NCBI GenBank assembly: GCA_033297075.1
Contig: MU858123.1
Span: 1 to 64,000 of the forward strand
Source of the DNA: Rhypophila decipiens
Lineage: Eukaryota > Ascomycota > Sordariomycetes > Sordariales > Naviculisporaceae
Direction: 5' to 3'
Length of the DNA: 64,000 nucleotides
Below, in pieces: positions 1-10,300 of the stretch. The notes beneath the pieces are model-generated. The model was not told the origin of the DNA. It did not search any database and was given only the letters and a program-made list of their open reading frames with translations. The position numbers and the translations under genes are program-made. Within the stretch, counting starts at the first letter, position 1, and each line of letters begins with the position of its first letter.

Positions 1-271
1 AACCGTTCCTAAAAAGGAGCTCAAATTACAGAAGTTATCAGATCCTTCTGCAATTCAATGGTTATATACCCATTCAGCACACCGCCGTTACTACTCTCAT
101 CTAACTTTAACGATCCATTCTTACTTACTTACTGCAGGGGGTATCTTGATAACTTATATGTCCCGCTCCTCACTCTATCGTTGGCCCAACCTTTTGAGGA
201 CCACGAAAGCTTACTGCCTCTTAAATTCTTAATCCTCTTCTTCATGCCCTTGCATTAGTTCTTCACGGTTT
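1..271. other. Gene-free left edge
   Basis: This is the probable 3' flank of the UNC93-like gene. Only a short 66-codon open frame is present, with no recognisable domain. No other feature was seen. Confidence 0.5.
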
Positions 272-2031
272 TCACGCCCGTGGCCCATCAATCCCCTCGG
301 CAATCTTCCCACCGCCACCCAAATTCTCCTCAGAACTCGACTCTTCACCATCCTCAATCTTCCTCAAGTTAACAGGCCGCTCAGGAACCAACAAGACCGC
401 CAAGCTCGTGGCCGGAATAGTAATCCCAAACATGACAAACGCAATAACAAGATTAACCATGGGGGCCACCTGCGCAGCACCAATCCCAAAGGCTAAACAA
501 GATCCCACACTCTCAAACGACCTTACAATTCCCACCGCGAGGGTCAAAGTCTCAATGTCGTCAAAGAACGTGCCAATGATCCAGTACACAAACATAAAGT
601 GCGACTCGTTCAAGAACCGCAAGATGACCATTGACGCGAACCCGCGACCAAACCCAGGATTAGCCCAGTCCAGTTCGACCTTGGGCACCGAGTATCGATA
701 TAGCTGCTCGTTGGCGACTTGCCAGCCAAAGGTCCCCAGCATGGTCAACACAAAGAAGCCCCAGCTGAGTTTGGCGAGTGTAGGCCGTGAGAAGAACTTG
801 GTGTCGTAGAACCATCCCCAGAAAATATTCGCAAACGTAGCGGCAATTCCTGACGTCAAAGAACCGAGTGTCCTCGCTCTGACAGAAAAGTACTTGGCCA
901 TGTAGATGCCCAGGTAGGTTCCATTCCAGGCGAATCCGATGAGAACGGGGATGAGGAGGTACATCTGCTTGCGCTTGACGAGAGCCCAGAGCTTCTTGAA
1001 CTCGCCGAGCACGGCCTTGTTCTTGGTGGGGTCGGCTTGTTTACGTCCGTCGGAGTGGATCACCTTCTCAGGAGGCGAGACGAGGAACGCCAGTGGCAGA
1101 CCAAGACATTGGAGGGCGATAAGAACCAGATAAGTCGAATAACCAACTTTGCCTCTTGAGTTGGTCTTGACATTCAGCGCGAGGGAGATGGATGCCCCGA
1201 TGAGTTGGCCAAGTTCCCGGAGGCCGAGCCAGATGCCGGCTGGGAAGGAGGAAAACGATTAGTAAACGTACGACAAGGTAAAAAGGGTATTTTTAGAGGG
1301 TTCGTACTGTACTTTCCGCGATCCTTGACGTCGCCGTAGCCGAGGGCAATCGAACCCTCCGCGGCCCACAATGCCGACGCCGCGATCCCGCACGTCGCGC
1401 CGCCGAATAGCACGAACCACTCCGTTCCATACCGGTTATTGACGTACAATGAGGCGCTATATGGAGCATACCCTGTTGATTACGTCGGTAAGCTAGGTAC
1501 ATGCTATAAGGATGTGTAGTGGCAGTCAAGTAAGAAAAGGGGGGGCAGGGATTTCTGTCATCATGCTAACAGAGGAAGGCAAGAATTGATTTGCACATGT
1601 AGCCCACAGCCAAAAGAATAACGAGGCCGTAATACTGAACTCACCTAAAGTGCCAATGATAAGGACAGTCTTGAGGCCGATCTTGTTTGCCAGGACTCCA
1701 AAGAGCGAACAGCCAAAAACCATGATACTAAGGAGACAGGTTAGGGGACCATGAAATATGGATGACAGTTTTCGGACTATTTCACTCACCCAAAAGTCAA
1801 CGAGTTGGCGCCATTGACAAGGTATGGCTCCTGCTGGCCCCCTGCGCCAGTGTTGTTGAGCGCATTCCAGATACCTGGCTGGGTGAACGAGATCAATCCA
1901 ACCAGGATGACGTTGAAAAGCGGACTGCGGTACCACCGTGTAAACCGCGAAACAGGCTTGGTGGACGCGGGAGCCTCCTGGACACTGCTGCTACTGTCCT
2001 CGATCCGTTTGGCATGTTCGATGTCGGCCAT
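272..2031 (-). CDS. UNC93-like (DUF895-type) membrane transporter
   Basis: A four-exon gene encoding about 485 aa: 2031-1790, 1727-1645, 1472-1308 and 1239-272. Frames join cleanly (242+83+165+968 nt). The third donor is the second of two adjacent GTs, which gives the family-typical GKY-x-GIWLG stretch. The N-terminus shows the fungal UNC93/DUF895 pattern: RWYRSPLFNVILVG, then FTQPGIWNALNNTGAGG. Hydrophobic segments run through the whole length (for example YLLIPVLIGFAWNGTYLGIY), consistent with a 10-12 TM major-facilitator fold. The C-terminal tail is acidic and Ser/Glu-rich. In fungi the family consists of putative transporters or ion-channel regulators with mostly unknown substrates. The start is the only ATG before the conserved N-terminus. 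It is divergent from the TauD-type gene, so a shared substrate is possible but unproven. Confidence 0.85.
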
Positions 2032-2844
2032 GTTGGGCGGATGTCTCTGCTAAACCGGACGGATGGGCCAGAAGTGTTCGAACAGACGAGGACTGCAGAT
2101 CCCATGAGATGCTCAAGATGAAGATGTGATAGAGAATAGGAACTGAGGAATAGCAAGGTGTTTATGTATACGACGCTGACGGGCAGAAGATTGAGGTCCC
2201 GAGGGCCTGGATCCGGGACTCCAGCATCATGGTGCAAACTCGGACCGAGTGGGAGAATTCTCTGCCGGGCCAAGTGACAAGAGGCAAGACGCAGCTCGTT
2301 CTAGATCATCCAAACCATACCCCATCCGAAACAAGTTTTTCATAGTTTTGATGTCGCCATCATGTCGTGCTCCGCGGGAGGTAGGGTGATATGCTGGAAA
2401 TTGTACGAAAACGAAAGTTCAATAGATTAGCGATATGCAAAAGACAAAAACGGCACTACGATCCCCTCAAAGCTTGGAAGTCATTATAAACAGTGGCAAA
2501 GATCTTTGGGAGGTGTTGAAGGCTAGCAGATGGTAGCGTGGGGGTCCTTGAGGTGTGCCTGACAAGCGCCACCGCGTGCTTGCAGGGATCAGGTTGCGCC
2601 ATCGACGATGTTATCCAGACTCTGTGCAAGCCACCAACGGTTCGGATCCGGCTCCTTGGAAACGAGTTTGGTGGATGAGACCATATTGCGTTCTTGTCTC
2701 GGTTTCGGGAACCGGTAAAGGTTCTCCGTTGACTGTAAGATAAGAAAGAAGAGGAACTCCCGTCTTTTGGAGCAAGAACGGAGGCAATATTCAAGATATT
2801 CCAGAATTTGCTTCCCTGGCCAATATCGTAGGTCTGCAGCCATA
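2032..2844. promoter_or_regulatory. Divergent intergenic region (UNC93-like / TauD-like)
   Basis: An 813-bp spacer lies between two start codons that point away from each other. It must hold both promoters. No open frame inside it looks coding, and no specific operator could be identified by eye. Confidence 0.5.
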
Positions 2845-4332
2845 ATGTCGGTCCAGGTTCTGCATCCAGCCCCTTACGCACCAGCTATAAGCCTCCCAGC
2901 GCCATTCCCAAAGGATGCCCTCCTCCCGCTATCCTTGGCGCCCACCAATAGAAACGCGTCTCTCTCCCAGATCACGGCCGAGATTCGAGACCTCAAAGCC
3001 TCTGGAAGGATTCAAGACCTGCTTGACCGCCATGGGGCCATTTACTTCCAGAACCTAGGCCTGAAAAGTGCCGACGAGTTCTCTGAGTTTGCCCACGCAT
3101 TTGGTTGGAAACCACACGAGGATATCGGGAACCCCGTGCGAAGGACAATTCTGGCCAAAAACGTCGCCACTGCGAATGAAGGTCCAAATACGCTGCCTGT
3201 GTATCCTCACAACGAGTTTGGCTTGAGTCCGCATTATCCTGCATATGTGTTGTTTTATTGTGTTGTTGCGCCAGAGACGGGTAAGGATTCACGATCATTC
3301 CCCTCGAGATCGCGGACTAACAGTGAAACCAATAGGTGGTGAAACTCCCATCAATAACTCGGTTCTCCTATACAATCAGCTTAAAGAGCGCCACCCCGAG
3401 TTCATTGAAGAGCTCGAGAAAAGAGGCGGCGTCAAGTATCAGCTCTTTCACCCGAACGGACCGAGAGACCAGACCTCTTCGGCTGGAACCACTGTTCTTC
3501 AGGCATACGGTCAACATGTCCTTGACACTGACGACACCGAGACTGCAAGGGAAAAGATCGAGGCAGAAATACGCCGGTTGCCCACTGCTACCTGGGAGTG
3601 GGTCAACCGGTCTGGGGCGAACCCACTGGGAGATCTGAGGATCTGGGAGGTCTTACCTGGTAAGTTGTTCTGTCGCTGACACCAACTTGCACTTGCCTGA
3701 ACACTGGGTTTATTGACTTGAGGTCTCCCAGCGGTGAGAAACCACCCACGAACTGGGCAACCGGCGTTCTTCAACAATGTAGTCTCGCGCTTCTTGAATG
3801 CCCTCAAAGACGAGACCTTGTTCCCTCCACATCTCACCAAAGATGGCGACTTTCGGCCACCAGCTTTTGTGAGTCATTCTGACATCACACCTCCGTTTTG
3901 TGCTTGGCAATGTTCATCGAAGGGCGTTTGGCTGACGGGTATTTCCGGTGAATAGTACGGAGACGGGTCGCTCATTCCGCGGGAGTACCTTGACTCCGCA
4001 GTCGAGTTCATCACCCAGAACAGGTCTTTGATCACATGGAAGGCAGGAGATGTTGTCCTGCTCGATGTAAGTTTGAGGAGTGGGGAAGGTTGTCGGCGAG
4101 ACCCTCAGTTGGGAGCGCCTTCCCCCGAGTGAAATGCGAGACTCGGTGTGCTAACAGTGGTGCGACAACAGAACCATGCTGTGCAACATGCTCGTGAGCC
4201 TTGGACGGGGTAAGTGATTATCTTCATGTTGTTTCATTTCTGAATTAAGCATCCCTTGGACGTCTTTTCTGACGATTTCTCCTGGAATGCAGACATCGAA
4301 AGCTCCTGGCAAGTTTGTGGGACGAAGCATGA
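2845..4332 (+). CDS. TauD/TfdA-family Fe(II)/2-oxoglutarate dioxygenase
   Basis: Six exons: 2845-3280, 3336-3659, 3723-3868, 3956-4066, 4172-4209 and 4293-4332. They total 1,095 nt and encode 364 aa. All junctions are GT-AG and keep frame. The metal site is HNE (H122, E124 in YPHNEFGLSPHYP) with a distal His in NHAVQHAREPWTGHRK (H345), and R354 is the likely 2-oxoglutarate anchor. An acidic Glu in the HxE position, instead of the HxD of classical TauD, is known from asparagine-oxygenase/SyrP-type members. The enzyme should hydroxylate or oxidatively cleave a small substrate using 2-oxoglutarate and O2. The substrate cannot be read from sequence. No targeting signal is apparent, so it is probably cytosolic. 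It is divergently transcribed from a transporter. Confidence 0.85.
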
Positions 4333-5120
4333 TCTTGGGGGACGTACTCAGATTTTTGTGGATCGTGTGCTTGAAGGATGGGGCCGGAATCTCGATTGGT
4401 GTCGGGAAGTTGACCGGCCGCTTGTCTTGCGGGCCGGAGGAGTGCCGCGGCTGCTCCGGCCCAGATGTACCTCTTGAAGTCATTTAGGATGAAAGATTCT
4501 GCTGTTAGTGCAATTCGAAAGGTTGGCGGGCTCACCTCACTGAATTCAAGGTTCATTAACAGCCTTCCTGAAGGTACATGGCCGCCATACAAAGGGTACA
4601 TCGCCCCGGATCGTTCCACCATCCACCCCCCCACTACGGCTGGAGGGCACCGTTCCTGCTGTCTACAATAAAAGATTGGCAGATTTACCCGTGAAAGCCC
4701 AGGTTAGCGGCAGCAATTTCCACAATCGCCTTTGACCATTGCACATATGACACCTCGAAACCATCTTCACCCAAAGTGTTAACAATAGAAAGCCAATAAG
4801 CTGTTCAAGCTTACGAATCGGTCTTGCAAAAACAAGGACGAGGTATTATTTCAGGATGAACTCAAAGAGTCGAAGGAAGGGCTAAGTGGGATATGAACAA
4901 AGCGGACCTTTCCTCGCAGCGCTTTGAGTCGAGGTTCGCTTTGTTACCGAATGTCATTAAACTCCTTTGTTTCTCCGCGGGCTGTCAAATAAAACCCTGA
5001 CAATTGTCCGAGGACTAGTGACGACGTTCCTGCCTGATGTTCAGTTTTTTACACTACCAGCAAGCAACAATTTGTGCCAACTTCGGAAATTGACACCAGC
5101 TCGCGCCAAGATACGCAATC
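4333..5120. other. Intergenic region
   Basis: A 788-bp spacer between two co-oriented genes. It contains several short open frames with no family resemblance. The last part is the presumed promoter and 5' leader of the next gene. Confidence 0.45.
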
Positions 5121-6527
5121 ATGTTCAAAAGAAAATCGGACGACGATCCCTATCGCGAGATCGCCAAGCGGGTCTGGCAGCTCGGAAACCTGATACAGAA
5201 GTTCGCTAAAGACCACTACTCCTTGCAGATGAGTGATGGGTGGGACAAGTTCGCCAAAAAGCCAAGGTATCTGAGGTATCTGCAGCTCACCACTCCAGAG
5301 AGCCCCAAGTATCGGACCTACCTGACCGATTCAAAGGAGCGGCCCAAGGTAGTGGGCGGCTTTGTCTGGAGGGTCTTGGTTTTCGAGCTGTTTGAATGCT
5401 TCCACTGGCTTGGTGGGAGGAACGGTCGACACCTTTTGGAACTGCGAGAGCAGCTGAGGCCAGCCAAGACCGAAGGCGTGGATGAAGATGTGTATGAAAC
5501 ACAATGTGACAGGTTTAGTGCCTGGAGTGGCGCCACTATCGAGCTGCTTGGTCGGGTTCTTGACGCCTATGAGGAACAGGAGCTCCAGTTACAGCGCGAG
5601 TTCGAAGAGAGGAAAAAACGGTACATCGCTGCCAACATTTTGGCGACCATCGGCCACGGCGGCAACCCTTACAAAGAAGTCTTCGAGGACCTGCTTATAA
5701 TCGTGCAAAAGGCTTGGGCGCTTGACGTCTTCCTGACTGGCTACAAGGAGATCCAGTTGTTCGAATGGAGATTTGGAACTCAGCCTTCGCTGCAAGGACC
5801 AAGAGAGGTGTTCAATCCCAGTACTGACGTGGATTGGGACGACAATGAGAGTCGGACGAGCCCACTGGTCGGCCCTGATTCCGAAACAACGGCCCAGGCC
5901 AGCACCTCAAAAGCCCCAGACGCCACCAAAAATCCAGCTTCGAGTGAGAAGACCACTGCGCCGGGGCAGTCCGCCTCGGCAGCTACAAAACAGGCAAAGC
6001 CAGCGAAACCTGGACCCCTTAGTCTCCAAACCATGATCCAGGCAAAAAGCCGGCACATACGGCTGGTTTGCTCGCCCGCTCTCGTCAAATTCGCAAACGA
6101 CGATGGCCGGCGTGTCGAACCAGGCTCCGAGACCTTCTACCTCAAACGAGCAGTCTCACTCACGCCAGGCGACGACCCAGGCGACGAGAGACTAGACACA
6201 TCGCTCAAGATCCGGTTCCCACATACCACCAGCCCCATAGATCACAAAAAGGCGCCCACGTCGGCTGAGAGCTTCATGTACGGGACCCTTTCACCCGCAA
6301 AGTCCTTTACAATCCCAGCAAGCTGGGGCAAGGTAGTTGGTCAGCAATCGCCCACGGATTTCTCGCCGGGCTCGAGCCCAGTCCTCCGCGCCCTATCAGC
6401 TTCGGCGGAACGTAGCCGGCCCGAGTCACCTGTCAGTCCGCTTACGCCGGGGACCTATCATCGTCTAGTCGCGACCGGGAGACCTCTTCCTCCCAAAATG
6501 CTGCCAACTTCCCATCCTAGGCCGTGA
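5121..6527 (+). CDS. Hypothetical fungal protein, helical N-half and Ser/Pro-rich C-half
   Basis: An intronless 468-aa frame with a good start context (AATC-ATG). I do not recognise a named domain. Residues 1-230 are predicted mostly helical and charged, with hydrophobic helices such as GGFVWRVLVFELFECFHWLGG. A possible coiled coil follows near 150-165 (Glu/Arg/Lys-rich). Residues about 240-300 are an Ala/Ser/Thr/Lys-rich linker. A conserved-looking block near 300-350 contains RHIRLVCSPALVKFAND. The tail is Ser/Pro-rich and likely disordered. No signal peptide or clear TM segment is visible. It lies next to the kinase-TPR gene but is transcribed toward it (convergent). A role in signalling is suggested only by position. 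Confidence 0.75.
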   Translation: MFKRKSDDDPYREIAKRVWQLGNLIQKFAKDHYSLQMSDGWDKFAKKPRYLRYLQLTTPESPKYRTYLTDSKERPKVVGGFVWRVLVFELFECFHWLGGRNGRHLLELREQLRPAKTEGVDEDVYETQCDRFSAWSGATIELLGRVLDAYEEQELQLQREFEERKKRYIAANILATIGHGGNPYKEVFEDLLIIVQKAWALDVFLTGYKEIQLFEWRFGTQPSLQGPREVFNPSTDVDWDDNESRTSPLVGPDSETTAQASTSKAPDATKNPASSEKTTAPGQSASAATKQAKPAKPGPLSLQTMIQAKSRHIRLVCSPALVKFANDDGRRVEPGSETFYLKRAVSLTPGDDPGDERLDTSLKIRFPHTTSPIDHKKAPTSAESFMYGTLSPAKSFTIPASWGKVVGQQSPTDFSPGSSPVLRALSASAERSRPESPVSPLTPGTYHRLVATGRPLPPKMLPTSHPRP

Positions 6528-6876
6528 GATTCTGTCTCTGAAGCACGCTGACTAGGCGGGTGTATCGCGCTGCGGAACCTTGAGACTTTTTTCTTTTGTC
6601 AATTATTCTGTCTTGAATAATTGGAGGAGGATACCATCTTTATGTTTTAACCTGTTGGTCTTTTCTTTTTCTTTTCTAAATTAAGTCAGATTGTTTATGA
6701 AAAACTCATTATATAACGTAGTACTAGTCCAACAATTGTAGGATATAAAAAGAGCATTCTTACTCGCATATCCCCCTTTTACTGCTCTCGCATCCCCCTT
6801 CCAGGATTAGGCCCCAGACAACCGGTTGCTAGTGACATTTTGGATCCCTGTGTTATCGGCCAAAAGAAGCTACTCT
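6528..6876. other. Convergent 3' spacer
   Basis: This spacer lies between two genes whose 3' ends face each other. It is AT-rich around 6640-6760 with pyrimidine runs, consistent with 3' UTR and polyadenylation signals. No gene was seen. Confidence 0.45.
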
Positions 6877-7308
6877 TTATGCTCGTCGCCATGCATCACC
6901 ACTGCTCTCACCACCACTGCTGTCACCGCTACGGTCACTACCGCTGTCGCTACTACTATTATCGCTATGCCTAGTCAACGAAAAAGTAGAATCTCGTGAT
7001 CTTTTGCGTGGAGGTGATGACGGCGTTGTGGTAGTGACAGTTGTGGTGGGTCGTTGTGGTGACAGTCGTAGCTGTTGGTGTTGATGGTGGGGGATGTGCG
7101 AGGAGGAATGTTCAACATTTATGTCCCTTCTGTTCAAATCGCTGGCCTTGGATGTCATCTCCAGAAGAGTATCGACGACGATGCCGGTCTCTTTTAAAAT
7201 CTCAATCAACTTCTCCTTTTGACATTCAGCAAAGCGAGGCATGCGATCAAGCACCTTGACACCTGCGGCATACAGAAAGCAAATATCGGCGATATCACAC
7301 CTTTTATA
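6877..7308 (-). other. Probable frameshifted C-terminal extension of the kinase-TPR protein
   Basis: Directly after the kinase-TPR stop codon (7306-7304), the +1 frame is open for about 144 codons from TAT at 7308 to a stop at 6877. It begins with helix-like sequence (YAAGVKVLDRMPRFAECQKE, LIEILKETGIVVDTLLEM) that resembles a continuing repeat helix. It ends in a Ser/Asp/Gly-rich disordered tail. No GT-AG intron restores the frame. An A8 run (plus-strand T8, 7317-7324) lies just before the stop, and seven A residues would join the frames. So this is either a homopolymer artefact or a true truncation. It could instead be a separate small ORF starting at ATG 7242. Confidence 0.5.
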
Positions 7309-10300
7309 CTTCCTTGTTTTTTTTCCGAATTTCGGACATGACTCCAGACGCCCTGATCAGCTCGCACATTTGCGTTGCGGCTCTCTTGCGCTCACCGTCC
7401 TTCAGAACCCTTCTGATGAGCGTTTCCGCTATGTCGACAACCCGAGGATGTGTAGGTGGCAAAAGGGCGAGATATAACTGGAGCGACTCCGTGTTCTGCT
7501 CGATACTCTCCGCCCGCCGGGTTGACTTCCAAAGCACCTCGGAGTAGTCGAACAGAAAGCTTGCGGTTAGTGTATGAGCTGCTGTGCCGACCCACGGCAG
7601 TGACCGTGCATGTCCAAGCACCTCTTTGCATCTGTTGATGCTCTCTTCTGCGTACTGGGCGTCCCTCGAGAGCGCAACGGCCAGACGGATTGTATAGCTC
7701 ATCTTGACAACTGCGGCCCGGTCGTTATCGTTCTTGTACACTTGCGATGAAAGCCAGTAGAGCTCGCTCAAGTACGTCTGCTCCTTTGTCATGTTGTAAT
7801 ACCTATCTCGCTGTCCGAGATGACGCGCATAACTCCATATGGCTCGCAGCACATCTGGATGGAGATCAGGTGGGTAGGACCACTTTCGAAGCGACTTGTA
7901 GTCTGTCAAAGCCTTGAGGGTCGCCTTTGGGACCTTGTGAGCCGTGCTTATGGACTTACACCGTCCCGACTTGTGGAGAACCTCGACCATATGCCCGTGG
8001 AGAGCCAGTCTTCCTGGGCCAACGGTATTGGCCATCAGCGATTTGCGAAAGTCTTTGAAGCGAGTGTCTAGCTTATCGAGCTCGATATACTTGCCGTCGC
8101 CGCAGCTGCGTAAGACGAATTTTTCATACAGGGCTTGAGCCCTCTGATCTCGACTCCCGTATTCCTTGATGGCGGACTCGAATTCCCGCCTTGCTTTCGT
8201 GATCATCTCCTTATCGCCAAGCGCGATGCCAATGTCTGAAAGATTGATGGCAAGTCTTACTCGCGTATCCAGGCTTCGGGGATCTGTGAGTCCATAGGCG
8301 GATATCGCCTCTTGTAGAGACTCCCTGTGCGCCATGATGGATTCAAGGAATGTGCTATTCACATCGGGTTGTCCAAATCCGTGGGTATCGCATAGCATTT
8401 TTGTTTTCTTGGAGTAAATAGCGGCCTTTAGCGCTGAGGCATCGGCAAGGGTGATGTCATTCGCCGTTTCAACCATTTTCCCGGAGCTGGTCTTCAGTTC
8501 GTGCATCACTTCTCGAACAAGTGAGAACGCGGTCTCGAAATGGGTTGGATCGTCAAACGTAGATCCAAAATGTGTTAGGATGAACGCGAGGTATAACTCC
8601 AGAGTGAGGATGACAACCCTTTGCCTGGGATGCCGGGCCTTTAGATCACGCAGTAGCTCATTCATCTTGAACAGGGCTAGATCCAGAAGATCGGCGCGTG
8701 TGAACACCCATAGAAGAGTGGTGATGAAGTTGTGTGTCGTTGGCTCGCCGGAGAAATCCTTGGCCCAGGCGAGAAAATTGCCTTGCATCTTGGCCGGCAT
8801 TTCCAGTGCTGACTTCCCATGGAGGCACAAGCTGCCAGCAAGATCTGCCATGCATCCAAGCGACACCAGATGAGCGTCACCGTACGTTTTCTTCTTCCTC
8901 CTAATGACCCCTTTCATAAGCCGCATAGCTTCAAGTTGGTCGTGCCGTCCACCTCTAAACAAGGCAAGCGAGTGCACAGACTGTAAGGAGAGTGTCTCCT
9001 CTGTGTTCTCGCCATAAACATAGGGCCGACCTTCCAAAAGCCGTTGCTGGATAGATAACGCCCGTTGCACTTCAGGGAGTGAACCAAGAGATAGAGCACA
9101 TGATAGTTGGTATTCTGCCTTCCAGATTCTCTTGGCTGATTTGTGGCCTTTGGTAAACTCCCTTCTGCCGGGTCGTCCTTCCGGTGCCCCGAGATGATCA
9201 AGGTGGTTTGTCTCGTTGACTGGATTCATGTTCCCACCATCCGGGTCCGCAACGTTTTCTTCATCCTCTTTTTCCGAGTCGTTGTCTTCATCTGAGTCAT
9301 CTGAATCATCCGAGTCATCTGAGTCATCTGAGTCGACAGAGCTATCCGAGTTATTGTCAGTCCCCCAATCTTCGTCGACAGGCATGAACTTCCTCCGAAA
9401 CAACAAGCAACGATCAAGCAGCAGTATTGCGTCGGATACTAGCCCTCCCTTCTTGGCCATGATGGCTATTGCCAGGTCGTCGATAGCTGCCAAGGCATCT
9501 TTGATATTTCTACGACGATCAATGTTTTTCTTGAGTGAAATGGCGTCGTCGTTGCGGCAACCAACTTGCAAGATCCCGATAAGCACTGACCCCTTCGCTT
9601 CGTCATATCTTTCTTCGCGGGTCAGGTAGCGCATGAGGAGTGTTTCTCGTTCCAATCTTGATGACCACAGTGCTGCCCGTCTTTTGGCTATCGATTTTCT
9701 CCATTTTCCTTGAAGAATGATAGAAAGCCGTTGCCACCGGGTCACAGTCGCTGGTTCACGTAATAGCCCTTCCTTTAAAAGTTCGATGGCTTCGGGAAAT
9801 TTGCCCTGGTTTCCCAGTGTCAAAGCAACCATCATATCCGTTGTGATGATGTCGAATCGCTGCTTCAACCTGAAGCCACAGGTCCAACGCCGGGTGGATA
9901 GTATCTTGCGCTCGGTTTCCGCCATTTTCTCCCACGTGCGCTGCTCATCCTGGTACATGTACCGCTCAGAGTACAGCTCTGCCAGTTGCATGTGCAACAC
10001 AAGAGTAGAAGACAGGCATACATCAGAGTTCATTTTCTTGTCGAGATCCTGCTTGTGTCTTGACATTGTGGCAGCGTTCATCTTTCGGTATGTCTCGTGA
10101 TCCGCCAAGTCAACGGTGAAGAGATAAGACGAGCTTTCCATGTCCTCGACCTGCCTAGACCGATATCGATCCTCCCAGAAATCTACCTCTTTACATAGAT
10201 CGTTCACGTTCTTCCTCTTACTGATCTGGAGCCAATCGTCACTTTGGATGAGATCAGGCGCCCCAAAGGCAGTTTTAGAGCAAAGGGCGAGTTGGCGAGC

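Noticed and set aside
7310..7330. A AAA AAC heptamer as a -1 ribosomal frameshift site
   Set aside because: The heptamer is in frame, but the -1 frame hits a stop without useful coding. The open downstream frame needs a +1 change, so the homopolymer explanation is preferred.
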